From assembly GCA_023238725.1 (NCBI GenBank), contig CM041538.1, positions 7,419,380-7,483,379 of the forward strand: a stretch of DNA of 64,000 bases. The letters run 5' to 3'. How positions within the stretch are numbered: the first letter of the stretch is position 1; each line of letters opens with the position of its first letter. The position numbers and the translations under genes are program-made. The notes beneath the pieces are model-generated. The model was not told the DNA's origin. It did no database searches and saw only the letters and a program-made list of their open reading frames with translations. This DNA comes from Scortum barcoo. Lineage: Eukaryota > Chordata > Actinopteri > Centrarchiformes > Terapontidae. Of this stretch, positions 12,501 to 22,800 are shown piece after piece.

Positions 12501-15389
12501 TGTTTCCTCTCTCCCAGGTGCCAAGCCCCTCTACTGTTTTAATAGCCATTACTGGTTGGTGCATACGATACAACGGTCACCCTTCTTCAAAGACATAATA
12601 TTGACAACGGGAGGCTGGAACTTTGCCATCTGGAAGGAGGGAGTCATGGTAACAACACCTGTTTTAACTACAATAGCAAAACACGTTGCACCCAGTTAAT
12701 GTCATCATACTCATGTACATGACTGATTGAGAAACACAAAAGATCAAGGTTATCCAGGACTTTTAACATAATCCATCCATCATGAGATACACAACACAAA
12801 TGCCTAATATTTCACTTAGCACAGACCAGATTTTTTGCATTTTAAATTCATCTTTCAAACTACGACACACAGGACGGCCCCATCATCCAGTCACCAAACT
12901 CCGAGGCGGTGTGCACAGCGGGATGCTGGTCCCTGTCCCGGCCAGCTGTTTTCTTCATTGGGAAAGAAGATGGCAGCATTGAGGTTTGGAACCTGCTGAA
13001 AAATACCAGCGCACCTGTTCAAGTCCACGAACAAGTCACCAACGCCAAGATCACCTGCATCAAGCCCTGGGCCGCCTCCTGTGAGTTCCTGGCCTCTTTA
13101 GTGCCCAGCACAGTAGCAAACTGTGCTCCAGTAAGAAGGAAGTACTTGTTTTACTTCTTTTTTGTCTCACACCCAAACAACATTTTAATGATTTCTTTAT
13201 TTTAATGACAATTTATGGAGGTAAATCTGTGATCTCCTGGTATAAGCTTATAATAACCATCATTGCATCATTAATGAATAGTAAATTAATAGTTAATTAA
13301 ACTTAAGTTAACATTTAGTATTTATGAACACATTCATTACATTTACATTTACATACATTACACATTAACGGGTTAGGGTTACTGAAGTGTTACTGAGCTA
13401 CTCTAGCCAGAAAACTTGAGTGCCAATACAAACTCACAAAATCTATCAATCAAACCTTTTTACAGCACCTTTTGTACAGGTTAGTGTCAAGCTGATAGTA
13501 AAACAGTTAAAGTGTAAACAGTAAAACAATTTGAGACTAACGCACCTGAGAAATAACAATCATGAAATATCCAAGAAACAATAAGAAATGAAATTGGGAG
13601 TCAAAGGAAGTAAGGCATGAATACAGTAGAATAGATTATTCAATGAAAAACACATCGTCCTTGAACGATGATAATGTTTTTGTGTTTCTCCGCCACTCAC
13701 CGCAAAGTCTCTTGCTGCTGTTAATGCCAAGATACAGAGAGTGCCTGCCTCTCTGTTTGATTCATATTTTCACAGCCTTGATGATAATGCCCTTGTTGTA
13801 AGATGTTTTTGAGTTGTCATTTACTGGACTTCATTTTTAAATTACACGCAGCCAAGCAGCACTTCCTGGCCGTGACCGATGACCTTGGAATGGTTCGTGT
13901 GTTAAAAATCTCAAAGAACCTCTGCATCCCCTTTGCGAGTGAGGTAAGGCAGTCCAGCCATTTCCTGTGTGCTGGCTTTGAAGAAGCTTTGGAGTTGTCT
14001 GTTTAATTATCATTTTGCAAAAATAAATAATAACGGCCACGGTAACAAATCCAGCATGGCAAACTGAGTTTAATGTCAGTGCCAAGTTTCTCTCTGCTGC
14101 TTTACTGCACTGATATTATGTCGCCTGAACTCTGCTTCTCTTGTCTGTATGCAGAGTTCAAGTTTGAGGACGTACTTTGAGCTGGAGGAAGAGAGGCTGA
14201 AGGATCTTCTGAAGAGGAAGGAAGAGTGGGAAAAAGAGAAGAGGGAAGCTGACGAGCTGAAGAAGAAGATGGTGAGCTGTGGATTCACGACTGTGGAAAA
14301 AACAAGAATGTTTTTCCCCACAGCAGAGGGAGCGTTGTTGGTTTGGACCCTCATGGAAACTCTAGACAGACTAATTGCTCGGTGACTGCTCTCTCAGCCG
14401 TCAGTATTTGCCGTTATAGTGGCCTTGAATGAGAGCTCGTGTCCTCTGAAGGTACAGTGAGACCGACAAATGTGTTTTTTTTTTTTATCTGGCCCAGTTA
14501 AGTTGAGACTGGAAAAGCTGGAGTAGGTCATCCCTGTGTCTCTGCCTCCTCTTTCTGTCTTTCCCTCTCTTCCCTTTCATGTTTAATTCATTCAGATCAT
14601 CATTTGATCCGGGGCACTGGGGAGAGTAGAATTATTGACAGTCAGAGTTTGGCGGTCTAAACTATAGAAGCTAAATCTGTCAGTGGCTAAATGTTTTAAT
14701 GTTAAACTGGCTGTCGGTTCTGAATGCAGATGAAGTTGTTTTTGAAGTTATTTGTGTGTTTAGTGGATATACTGTGTGTGTGTTCACCTCCAGCCTTGGT
14801 CGTCACATGACAAGGACAAGATGCCTCAGGAATTTAGCACAAATAAAACTGTATGATTATTGTTGTGTGAATGTGTGTGTTTCTTTGTGTCATCTGCTTG
14901 AGATTAGAAAGAAATAAAAAGTGAGCACAGAAAATCAGCACATATCAAACATTCCTTTAAGAAAATCCTCCCCCTTCTAGTGAAAGAAGGTGATTGGGCA
15001 ACAGAAATGTTACAATACAGTGTTTTCATTTGTACAGCTGAAGAAAGTTAATGTTAATGTTCAGTATTAGTTAATGGAAAATCAGTGTACTCAAAGTTCA
15101 GACTCAAGAAGGTGTAGCCAAAGATTTAGGTTTATAACAAGTTACTGTGTATGACCTTAATATTTCTGTCTCAGAGAGGGGAAAGGAAAAGATTTAAAGA
15201 GCCATCCCATTTGCTAAATGTTGTTTATGACTCGGATTCTTCTCTGTTTTTCCCCAGGAGCCTGAAAGGCCGGCAAAATCCATGGCAGAGAATGAAGAGG
15301 CAGACATGAAGGCATACAGAGATTACCTTGAGCTGGAGGAAAGAATCCTGAAGAGCTTCGGCCTGTGGCGCGGTTCTGGTGATGCATAA
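287..15389 (+). CDS. dnai3: dnai3 (wdr63): inner dynein arm intermediate chain, WD-repeat protein; 5'-partial gene, 20 exons
   Basis: Gene-level entry; exons are listed separately. Joined exons give about 838 codons, against about 891 residues in the human protein from memory, so roughly 50 N-terminal residues lie upstream. DNAI3 is the vertebrate counterpart of algal IC140, an intermediate chain of a two-headed inner dynein arm that powers ciliary beating; a role restraining Arp2/3 actin nucleation has also been reported. Visible features in order: a conserved N-terminal block (HPDDIFPMVLTSATQELF); a mid block ending INWHPTIYG; WD-type blades in exons 6-9, 10-12, 15-16 and 17-18 (VVLWDISAH, SIMFWDVR, NFAIWKEGVM, SIEVWNLL); and a charged C-terminal coiled coil in exons 19-20. 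Every exon junction is phase-consistent. Irregularities are a GC donor after exon 3 and an extra base in exon 11. It converges with syde2, as in human. Confidence 0.95.
1199..1303 (+). CDS. dnai3: dnai3 exon b
   Basis: 35 codons starting DYPEDEILLVFDRDFTYDQ and ending EAKDRILN. The acceptor is TTTGACAG and the donor GTAAGC. Phase 0 at both ends. It matches the human segment with EEVLVVYD and YLILTEEAKE in spacing and residues. Confidence 0.92.
1775..1909 (+). CDS. dnai3: dnai3 exon c, ending at a GC donor
   Basis: 45 codons beginning PPQPETESPEVTDNEVNK and including WISLGSEKEIDEESV, strongly like human WVSLGSEKEIEEESV. The reading passes TRPK and then meets exon d (LHFKFSRVRRKFG), but the base pair after AAG is GC, not GT. 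Reading on without splicing reaches a stop at about 1948. The end at 1909 is therefore inferred from homology and phase. Confidence 0.82.
2023..2207 (+). CDS. dnai3: dnai3 exon d
   Basis: Acceptor TGTGATCAG. It encodes LHFKFSRVRRKFGTPCHFSD and ends with AQTQ plus two bases of a Trp codon, at donor GTACGC. The phase fits exon e, which supplies the third base. A conserved run of cysteines (PIFCRQCPSY) lies in the middle. Confidence 0.88.
2534..2650 (+). CDS. dnai3: dnai3 exon e
   Basis: Starts with the G completing Trp, then KHKRNVFTQYEPRELSEEEK, matching the human TTQYYPREFSEEEK motif. It ends in two bases of an Arg codon before a GTAAAA donor. Confidence 0.9.
3038..3234 (+). CDS. dnai3: dnai3 exon f
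   Basis: Encodes VLFALQQEEIMNVFTDDFKAF through ISSINWHPTIYG. INWHPTIYG is the start of the first recognisable WD blade, and human has VSWHPTIYG. The acceptor is TTTTTGCAG and the donor GTAAAG after one base of a Gly codon. Confidence 0.93.
3906..4024 (+). CDS. dnai3: dnai3 exon g
   Basis: Completes Gly, then VIAVALMDKKEEQLDQST and ends FIVFYSFSHPSKAQ in phase 0. This is the strand-rich part of a WD blade; human has LILFWSFSDPIHPQ at this place. Donor GTATGG. Confidence 0.92.
4723..4812 (+). CDS. dnai3: dnai3 exon h
   Basis: 30 codons, LLLEFPDDICAFEFCPSDP to IIGGSMNGQ, the core of a WD repeat (human FCPSDPNIIAGGCINGQ). Acceptor TTTGCAG, donor GTGCTG. Phase 0. Confidence 0.95.
5091..5180 (+). 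CDS. dnai3: dnai3 exon i
   Basis: 30 codons beginning VVLWDISAHVTHLQG, the closing WD strand of the blade opened in exon h. Acceptor GTCGCAG, donor GTAAGT. Phase 0. Confidence 0.94.
5181..6830 (+). other. dnai3 intron (1.65 kb)
   Basis: No exon, RNA gene or recognised repeat seen. It starts GTAAGT and ends in a pyrimidine-rich CCTCCCACCAG acceptor. Confidence 0.6.
6831..6950 (+). CDS. dnai3: dnai3 exon j
   Basis: 40 codons with PVMRHCAVSAVESSHKAPIT and DVQWLPPTFE; human has MYIRHCAVSSIENGHKKVITD. Acceptor CCACCAG, donor GTACAC. Phase 0 at the end, which makes the frame of the next exon decisive. Confidence 0.94.
7921..7995 (+). CDS. dnai3: dnai3 exon k, with one-base frame break or downstream acceptor
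   Basis: From the homology-predicted acceptor (CTGATTAG, exon at 7921) the phase-0 reading starts VTRTGF and hits TAA at 7957-7959. The frame that continues correctly reads PVENKFKMSVQIVTCSPD, and its last two bases join exon l to give CSIMFWD. The break sits at GGCTTTACC (7934-7942), as if one T were extra. Alternatively the AG at 7932-7933 is the acceptor: an exon from 7934 is in frame, reads ALPVENKFKM and loses only four or five codons. Donor GTAGGT. The exon is clearly real; its start is uncertain. Confidence 0.75.
8481..8622 (+). CDS. dnai3: dnai3 exon l
   Basis: Completes Cys, then SIMFWDVRTSKLLSQ, ending HLHRTWKPLFK. FWDVR closes a WD blade and human has FWDIRPQKPL. The C-terminal block resembles human LHLDLSWKPLTK. 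Acceptor CTCTCTAAAG, donor GTACTG. Phase 0 end. Confidence 0.93.
9307..9394 (+). CDS. dnai3: dnai3 exon m
   Basis: Encodes VSLPKIDTSGEYAPLKFNLE and ends one base into a Glu codon before donor GTAGGA. Acceptor GTGTCAG. It lies in the variable linker between WD blades. Confidence 0.85.
9395..11178 (+). other. dnai3 intron (1.8 kb) with foldback element and C/T-rich tract
   Basis: Holds the foldback element at 9480-9621 and a strongly pyrimidine-biased tract at about 10557-10735. No exon is recognised. A 96-residue open frame over the C/T tract is a low-complexity artefact. Confidence 0.6.
9480..9621. repeat. Foldback element: terminal inverted repeats around a hairpin and an (AAT)n(ATT)n palindrome
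   Basis: CAGTCAGTCACACAC (9480-9494) is matched by its inverted copy at 9607-9621 with one mismatch. Inside lie a perfect 13-bp hairpin with an AAAA loop (arms 9510-9522 and 9527-9539) and a self-complementary AAT/ATT microsatellite (about 9541-9596). There is no coding capacity. It may be a tiny foldback transposon that nucleated a microsatellite. I see no convincing target duplication. Confidence 0.7.
11179..11303 (+). CDS. dnai3: dnai3 exon n
   Basis: Completes Glu, then DAEENDDSSEVVPDYSQLR and ends DVNTKLYIGTE in phase 0. FVGTEEGEVIYTDWK in human aligns across the exon n/o junction. Acceptor CCCTGACAG, donor GTAAAC. Confidence 0.9.
11550..11890 (+). repeat. SINE-like retroposon with perfect 12-bp target-site duplication
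   Basis: The 341-bp insert begins GACGGTGGTGTAGTGGTTAG, resembling a tRNA A box, followed by GGTTCTGG as a decayed B-box-like site about 30 bases on. It ends in the ATGGATGGA tail typical of a very abundant fish repeat. TTTGTTTACAAG occurs exactly at 11538-11549 and 11891-11902, immediately flanking it. That shows it moved as a unit, most likely by retroposition using LINE machinery. The perfect flanks suggest a fairly recent insertion. Confidence 0.85.
12165..12225 (+). CDS. dnai3: dnai3 exon o
   Basis: Encodes DGEIVYTDWKLGKDEYGVLH plus one base; human has EGEVIYTDWKMEKD. Acceptor ACTGGCAG, donor GTGAGT. At 61 bases it is the shortest certain exon here. Confidence 0.93.
12518..12648 (+). 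CDS. dnai3: dnai3 exon p
   Basis: Includes HTIQRSPFFKDIILTTGGWN and FAIWKEGVM, almost identical to human HTIQRSPFYNDIILTVGGWN and VAIWKEGVM. It forms one WD blade. Acceptor CTCTCCCAG, donor GTAACA. Phase 0 end. Confidence 0.95.
12873..13080 (+). CDS. dnai3: dnai3 exon q
   Basis: Encodes DGPIIQSPNSEAVCTAGCWS, then RPAVFFIGKEDGSIEVWNLL and TCIKPWAAS. This is the blade human reads as PGVFYIGREDGYIDIWDLL. Acceptor GACACACAG, donor GTGAGT after one base of a Ser codon. Confidence 0.95.
13081..13851 (+). other. dnai3 intron (0.77 kb)
   Basis: AT-rich. It includes a TTA-rich stretch with repeated ACATTTACATT-like words near 13,330-13,370. No exon or named repeat recognised. Confidence 0.5.
13852..13943 (+). 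CDS. dnai3: dnai3 exon r
   Basis: Completes Ser, then KQHFLAVTDDLGMVRVLKI and PFASE; human has KQQFIATADYYGTLHILEI. Last WD-like blade. Acceptor ACACGCAG, donor GTAAGG. Phase 0 end. Confidence 0.93.
14155..14271 (+). CDS. dnai3: dnai3 exon s (coiled coil)
   Basis: 39 codons beginning SSSLRTYFELEEERLKDLL and continuing in a Lys/Glu-rich helix to KKKM; human has NHYFEREVKHLEYVEQRKK here. Acceptor GTATGCAG, donor GTGAGC. It is a predicted coiled coil that probably mediates assembly contacts in the dynein arm. Confidence 0.93.
14272..15257 (+). other. dnai3 last intron (1.0 kb)
   Basis: No exon, RNA gene or recognised repeat seen. A poly-T run of 11 lies near 14,476. Confidence 0.5.
15258..15389 (+). 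CDS. dnai3: dnai3 terminal exon
   Basis: 44 codons including the stop TAA at 15387-15389. It contains DMKAYRDYLELEERILKSFG; human reads KMDYESYLELEKTVLINLG near its C-terminus. Acceptor TTTTCCCCAG. It ends GLWRGSGDA. Confidence 0.95.
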   Translation, partial: EPERPAKSMAENEEADMKAYRDYLELEERILKSFGLWRGSGDA

Positions 15390-15810
15390 GAGACCTCATA
15401 TTATCACACACAAACAAAATGCATGAAACAGTTTTTTTTTAATGAACTGTATTATAAGTTCTTAGTTATTTGTTAGAACTTCTAACGTTTTTTATAGAAA
15501 GGAATTAGATTCAGTCTGCTACCTAGATGTGAATATGAGAACAGTGAACACTTTGTTAAATTGATTCTCCTATCAGAATTCAGTTTGTGGGTCGGGCTTC
15601 AGGGTCACTGATGGCTTTTTTTCATCCACTCATCTGAGATCTAATTACCGGGTAATGCCATCCATTAGTGCCCTCCACACTACTGCTCCCTCAGGATACA
15701 GTCTAGAATACCTCAAGGATCTGACCTTGGCAAGAAGTCTTTTATGGTTCTTTAATTTCATGATCTTTATCTGATCTTGTTGTTGTTGTTGAAAGCTTCT
15801 TTAGTATATA

Positions 15811-15816
15811 AATAAA
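15811..15816 (+). terminator. Candidate dnai3 poly(A) signal
   Basis: AATAAA 422 bases after the stop, followed by T- and TG-rich sequence. It is the first canonical hexamer downstream of the stop. Confidence 0.5.
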
Positions 15817-18780
15817 TTTTGCATCATTCATCTGCTGTTGATGAAGAAATATTTTACCGAGAAGGAATTTAAAGTTCACTGCCAACAGTTTGTCTCTAGT
15901 CATAACCTTAAACTCATCCTCATGGAGTAAAATTCTTCATACTATCTTTGTTTTGATTCAATTAACAGCTCACACAGCAGCCATGTGAGCCAGTTGGGGT
16001 GGGTGGTTGAGGTTGGCCTTAATCTATTTTAGATGACGAGAAAAATAATAGTATGTACAACTTTCGGTAAATCAAAACGGAGTTGGAGGATGGGTGAATT
16101 TTGGCCAGGTGGCAGAAATCCCATCTCAAAATGATCACAAAGCCCTGTATCTGCTGGATGGAATAAAAAGCGATTATTTGCTCACATGTTCAGCACATCA
16201 ACTTTCTAAGCTTCTGATAAGGGTGATTTCCTCATTGGTCTCTTCCTGGGTGAAACTTTTACATCTGTCACATTTTTTGCAACATTTAAGAGAAGGTTGT
16301 TTCCCTTCCCCAGTGTGTTGCAACGAATAACCCCCCAGCTCTCTGGATAAAATTAGAGCACCTCAGGTTCAAAGCAGCCCAGAAAACCTATAGTCACAAC
16401 TGACAGCCTGCCAAAAAATAGGCTGTAGGGACGGAGGGAGGGGGGGTTGTCGCTGCATAATATAGGAGCAGCTGCCTATTGCCAGGTTCTCACACTGCGA
16501 CTGAGGTGCCTCAAAACTGAAGTGAGAACTGATCGAATGTTCCTTGAGGAGGGAGAAGGAGGGAGACGAAAAAAGAAGATAGCAAGAGATGGAAAACGGA
16601 GTCGGTTCCCCTCAACTGAAGAGAGCCACGCTCGACTTCACTCCGGCCATGACTCATTCACGTGGATGGTCCCGTCACGGAGCAGCGGGGGTTGGAGGGG
16701 GGAGAATGGGGCTGATGGGATTGAGGGTGCACAGAGGCAAGCGTCCATATGGCCCCTGAGGCACCACCAAGGCCCGGGTGACAAAAGGGGCCGCTCTCCA
16801 GTCGTCCCCTCCTCAAACCTCTCTGGGAATTCTGTTTTGCAGTTCCCTCTCTCCTCTTCGGAGCCTCTCACTTTCTCCCAGACCAGCTCAGGAATGTGGC
16901 TTCTGCAAACCAGCACACACACACACACACAGGAGGAGTATCTTTACCCTCAATGGTTAGTTTGTATTGTAATGGCTGATGCAAAGAATGTTGCGAAATC
17001 GAGGAAGCGAGCATGCAGCAGCATAGACACTCGTGGCATCTGAAGCTCCACAGGCACAATGCATTTAAGTTTGCAGGTTAAGCTCTTAGCGTTTGCACTT
17101 CTTCAATGCTTTCAGACAATGGACAACAGCACGCCATAAACTCAGTGAACCCCCCCAACCCAGCATGAAGGGTATTCATGATGTCAGATTTTCCTCAGTT
17201 GATTTCTTCATCCAAGTCCAAGAGATTTCCCAAACATAAAAGGAAATCTTCAACTGAGGGGGGGTCTGTATAGGATGGATTGCCCGCAGTCCTGTTTTTT
17301 ATCACCAATCCTTAAAAGTTTTCCAGCCAAATCCTGGGAAACAATGTGAGCAGGTGCTGGGCAGGAGCGGCTGTAAATCTGGCCCGGAGAATTAAGCCAT
17401 TCCCTTGGCATTGTTCTGGCTGGCCTCTTAGCTGCCCCTGCTGGGGAGGGTGTTAGGTTGGGTGAGGTGGAGCGAGGGCCCGCTGCCTAAATCTCCCAAC
17501 ATGGGGGCAACCCTGCGCATTTCACACACTGGTCATCCAAGCTGGACTCTCCAGCTGCAGACGGAGTGACACACAAACACACAATATCATCACGTCCTGC
17601 AGGAGGAGAAACGTGCTGCGTGACGAAGGCAAGAACATTAAAAGAGGAGTCAAACGAACATTAAAAGTCAAACGGTGCCTCTGAGAAAATACTTTTTCAG
17701 ACTCACTCCTTACTTGATCATCAGAACAGCACATTTGCGTCTAGTTAAAACAAAAATAACAGCAATTGGTCTGAAAAAGCATTTCCTCCTCTCAGGCAAG
17801 AATTCAATCAGCATCCTCCTTTAACCTCAAACCCTGCTGAGTTGCTAAAATTACATCCAGCTAAATCATCAGGCTACGTTTCATTGCTATACAGCCGTAA
17901 AGCGTTTCTCTTTAAAGCCTCTGGTGGTAGGTTTCATTAGTTGACCCTTGACCTCATAAGAGATCAGGTGACCAGGGCACTGCTGTGGAATGTTCCCTCT
18001 TGGCTTCTTTTCATTTTCTAATTTTAAAGCTCTCGACAGTTTGGATTCTTGTCATTTTAGCAGCCCGTCCCAGCGTACTGCGTCTGTGTTTGTGTGTGTG
18101 TGTGTGTGTGTGTATTCATATGTCACGTGTGCAGTCCAGATTAGAAAACATGAAAGGCCACAAACTATGGTGTATTTAGTTCAGCTTATCACAACTTGCA
18201 ATTGACTGAATCTTAATTTGAACTTCACAAAACTTAGTTAATACCAAGACCATTGCATCCTGGACCAGATTCCCACATACTGTGAACTATAGGTCACCTT
18301 ACGTGAGGTGAAAGTACCATCTTCCAGGCTCTTAAACAAGATAAGCGCCGTGTGTTAATTCAGGTACGTCTAAAAGTGCAAAACGCAGTGCACTTCAGGT
18401 GCTCATAAGAGTCAAAAAGTTGAGTGTCGGACGCTGGACACCAAAGAGGAAGCACCATCAACCTCTGAGAATGGAGGCCAAGGCTTCAGCAGTTGCAGGC
18501 TAGATAAACTTTCACTTATTTGAGACAGTGAACACAGCACTATACAAATGTAATTTTTAGTTTAATTTAATAAAACTGAATTAAGTCAAAGGGAAAAAAA
18601 GGTCAAACATTGCTATCGTGATTTCTGGTAGCTGCACCAAGGCCGTGTTCGGTTTGACAGTGCCCTGTAGAAATTTATGTACCTCGCAACTAAGTTGAAA
18701 TTGTACACAGTTTACTGAGGTATATTAACTGAAGTACACACAGTGAGACAGCTCTGTGAGGTTGTTACTTAGACACATAG
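15817..18780. other. Intergenic spacer between dnai3 and the next repeats
   Basis: No gene supported. It contains short CA/GT microsatellites (16913-16931, 18087-18113) and G-rich patches around 16,430-16,800. A 198-codon open frame at 16447-17043 has no family features, is low in complexity and crosses a CA repeat. Confidence 0.5.
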
Positions 18781-19065
18781 TGATTTCTGATAAATTCGAC
18801 AATGATAACATGCAGGTAATGTTCGTGTTGACCATATCAGCTTGTAGGCATGCTAACATTGCTAACAAGCGCTAAACACACAGTTCCACATAAGCTGATA
18901 TGACATTATTGGGTCATTATTTGGCAAGTATTTGGTCAAAAATCAGACCACTGAACTAACTGAAATTAGATCACCAAAGTTAACACAAGGCATCCAGAGG
19001 GGGACATGAACATCTGTACCAAATTTCAAGTTTTTTAGATATTCAGTCTGTTTACATGTACTTTT
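18781..19065 (+). repeat. Interspersed fish repeat, family 2, copy A
   Basis: Contains the run GCATGCTAACATTGCTAACA, GGCAAGTATTTGGTC and, near its end, GGGGGACATGAACATCTGTA. I know these as conserved words of a very common teleost interspersed repeat. The inverted counterpart at about 40795-40948 in this window shares the same word order. The parent element is unknown to me. Confidence 0.6.
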
Positions 19066-19599
19066 TTGAGTGCTCCTATAAATATATATATAAGTTATTA
19101 TTCTGAGTAAGGACTTCCTCTCAGACAGGAGTTTCTCAATCAACCCTGCCGGCATTAAAGACAAACATCAAACGAAGGCACGTTGGTGTGAAAATCTTCA
19201 CACAGACATTCCTATGAGAGGAATTCAGGTTCAGGCGCTGTAATTTTAGTCCATCAGCAACTGTGGCCGGGGGAGGGTTCACATTAAACATTAGGACATT
19301 TTTTTGTTGGCATAAACCCAGACCAGGATGCAGTTCCCTTCAGAGTGAGATCTGTCATCTAAACTATCAGTCTATAAGAGGAAACTCATGGAGGACCCTT
19401 AAGGCTTCTCTGACGACCATGGAAACTCTGAACTGTCTTTTTTGACGTTCGATCAGTGACAACGACAGACACATGGTGAGGACAGCGAGGTGAAAGATAG
19501 TGGAAACCAAACTAAAATTTCTGTGTAACTTTCCTTCCATTAAATAAAGTTAATTTGTGTTTGCAGAAACTTCACATAAATCCAGTGTATGAGTTGCAG

Positions 19600-19883
19600 T
19601 GGAAGTTCCACATTTTGGGAAACTAGCTTATTTGCTTTCCTGCTGAGAGCAAGATGAGAAGATCAATACCGCTCCCATATCTTTCCACTGAACATGACCG
19701 GTTAGCTTAGCTTAGCACAAAGACTGGAAACTGGAGATAGTCCGCCACACACACCCCATGTCACTTTTACATCTCGAATTCTGTAAGAAATAAGTTACGT
19801 TTTCATTCATTGATCCTCTCAGTTTAATTCTCATCAAGAAAGCAAATAATGAGTATTTCCCAAAATGTGGAACTGTTCCTTTA
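19600..19883. mobile_element. MITE-like repeat, family 1, copy A, with terminal inverted repeats
   Basis: The left end GTTCCACATTTTGGGAAA is mirrored at the right end by TTTCCCAAAATGTGGAAC (19856-19873), giving inverted termini of more than 18 bases with looser similarity further in. The interior has GGTTAGCTTAGCTTAGCACA and AAGACTGGAAAC. No coding capacity. At least four relatives occur in this window. Inverted termini and a short non-coding body suggest a non-autonomous DNA transposon; the superfamily is not determined. Confidence 0.75.
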
Positions 19884-22800
19884 AGACTGGAGGCCGTCTT
19901 CACAGGTAGTCAGCATCAAGCAGACTTCAGGAGCAGCAGGCAAACTAAGTTTTACTTCTGACAGCTGGAGAGTGCTCTGCTGACAGGAGGCAGGCGATAG
20001 CATACACTAAAATACCAACTGTGTCACTCCACTTCCTCTGCGGAGAACAAAGTTATCACCGCGCCTCATATTGGCGGGATGTTACGGGCTGGTTGGAGGA
20101 TGACTCGCTACAAAAGGTGCGCCACCTGCAAGTTTATCAAACCTGCGGAGGCCCAGATCTTCCCGCAGCTGCAAGGCCTCCTTTCAGTCTCACCTTTCAT
20201 ATTTTTCTCTAATATCAAGCGGAGAAAACCCTCACCCTCATCCTGTCCTCACGCTGAAAGGAGATTGCTCTCGTCTGGGGGTGGGGGGGTGATGAGCAGC
20301 TTACCACAAGGAGGGATTAGCCTTATTAAAATGAAATAGTCTAGTCCTGAGTGACAGAGCAATGGAGGTGGAGGAGGTAGAGAGGCAGGGAGGAGAGAGG
20401 AGAGGGCCCACGTTCTGTGAGGCCCGGCCCCCGAGGATCTGAAGCGCCGCTCCTTCTGTGTTCTCCTTCCCTCCATTCTTCACTTTCACCTCTCGCTCCT
20501 CTCCTCATCTTCTCCCGCCTCCCCCTAACCCTCCCGCCTCTCCTCTGGTCCGCTCTCTCATCATCGCCGCAGTCCAGAACAGGCGGATCTGTCAGCGGCA
20601 CGTCAAGAGATCTGCCCCGAGGCCCTCAGATGGGCTGCCAAGTACAGGGGCTGGACCGAAGGGGGAACAAAAGTCCCCCCCCCCCCCCTCAAAAACCCAG
20701 CAGAAAAGGCTGGGACCTTGGTAAAATGTGTTTAATAGCCCTCCTACTGAAGGGCACTGCATGTATGGAATGTGTGCCGAGGGTCAGTGCGTAAAGGTTC
20801 CTAGCAATTACCCAGGCTTAGCTCGCCCACGTCTACGAGGAGGGAATAGGTAGTATGTACTGGAGCACATTAACCAGCCTGAGCCTCTCAGAACACGTCC
20901 AGTGAAAGATGCACAAAAGGACTGAACGTGCCGAATGTGGCTTTGTAATTTGTCCCTAATGACATGTACACTATGGTAATCCTTGCTATGAGCATAAAGC
21001 CAGGATTGAATCAGAAGAGCAGCGTGCGCACCGTGTTTCTGCCATGTGTGGAGTCTGACTGAGTCACCACAGGACTCTCATGTTCGCCCCTGGAGACAAC
21101 AAACAAAGTATTAAAGGTATTTAGTGAAAGTATCTTTCTGCAACATGAAAGTTACAACGAGGAGTTTCGAACTAGTTATGAAACACAGTATACAGTATGT
21201 AGTTTTATGAATGCAGCTGTCTTGTTGCTGTGCTAATTCATTTTTAAATGTTATCTCACCTTTTCAAATGTCATCTGCTGTCTTCACCCTCTATTCTGAG
21301 CATGACTGAATATAGGAAGCTGTACAGCTAAATGTGGAGGTCAGAGGATGCTCGCTTACAGCCAGAGTTTGTGTATATTATATTGGTATAACAGAAGTCT
21401 TTTGGGCAGAAATATTCACATATCCACAAATCTCCCTTTTTGAAAGAAATAAGCAGTGAAGTTGAAGTGTCCCCTGAACCATCGCCTCAAGACCTCCTCA
21501 CTCCAGAGACTTCGGTAGGTCACCAACAAACAACAAAGGCCAATCAGAGGGAGTGGTCAGAGGCTCTGAATAGATGTAAACTACACATTATGTGCAAAAC
21601 ATTTATATATTTTTACACTTTGTCACTTACATTTTGTTAGTTTAGTTTTTTTTTTTTTTAAATGAGATTAACTTGGTCGCCTTCCCTACACACAGCTGAT
21701 ACCACGCCTCGCTAACCAGAGAGAGCAAACATTTCCACATCCCGTATTGAAAATGTTAATCAGGTTCACACAGAGGACGATATAAAAACAACAAGCTGTT
21801 TGGATTCTGCATGGATGAGTGTCTCTGTTTCTTCGACAGACTGCACGCTGTTTGCCTGAAACACTGTAGATCATGAAACAGAATTGATTTTACTTTTACA
21901 TCACCAGCAGCTTTGCTTTAACAGGCGATTAGAACGCCTGCTTCTCATCACTCGGCAGGTAAGCTGACTAAAGGTGCTATCGCCCCAGACCTTTAGTTTT
22001 TATTGTCGCGGTGAGCACTGCACTATACCCAAAAGAAAAAAGCAGTCTGAAACAAAGACCGTGTGTTTGTGCGGTTGACTTGCAGCCGCGACATGACTCA
22101 AAGGTCAGCAGAGATTAAGGGAGCGCAGGAGAGGAGAAGACGGGGAGAAAAAGGTCTGGTTTCACATGCAGGTGGCTGTCAAGGATGTTTACCTAAAGAG
22201 ACCCATATCTCGTCTCTCACTCTCCCAAATTAGAAATGAACAAAAGTTTAGCTGAGTTCACTCCAGCAGACAGCCTGATATCATGTGGCGACCCTGACTA
22301 TCCAAACAGACTCCGCGTTATTATGTCTACCACTGTCTTCATATGGGATTTCACTGTTGCTTTTATTGAGGCTGAGAGGACTGCTCTGCGAGTCAAACGC
22401 GGGTGAAGCTTTTAGCATAGGTGCGCTTGGAGTCAGCACCTGCGTCTGAATATGAAACCTTTTCTCCAGATGTTTGAGGATGGAATTTAAAATGTCAGAA
22501 ATAAACGCAGAGTGAATCATTTCCCATCATGAAAAACTGAAATTAACTCAAGACTGAAAGGATCGTTATTCTCTGTGTTTAGAATTACATACATTTTTAA
22601 CTGTCAGTGAAATATTTGGCTCCGTTTCCATAAAATTCCAGTCCGAATGTTTATGGTGCTTTAATGCAGGTAGATGTTTTTTTGTCTTGCGACTCCACAG
22701 TGGAGATATAAAACAGTGCTGCAGGGCGCAGCCTGGTATGTGTACATTCTGTACCTTAAAGCCTGTTCAAGGCTGCCAGAAAATCATGATATGAACCTAC

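Noticed and set aside
16447..17043. 198-codon open frame on the plus strand
   Set aside because: It crosses a CA microsatellite and a G-rich patch, shows no domain or conserved motif, has no splice partners, and overlapping frames are also open. Composition explains it.
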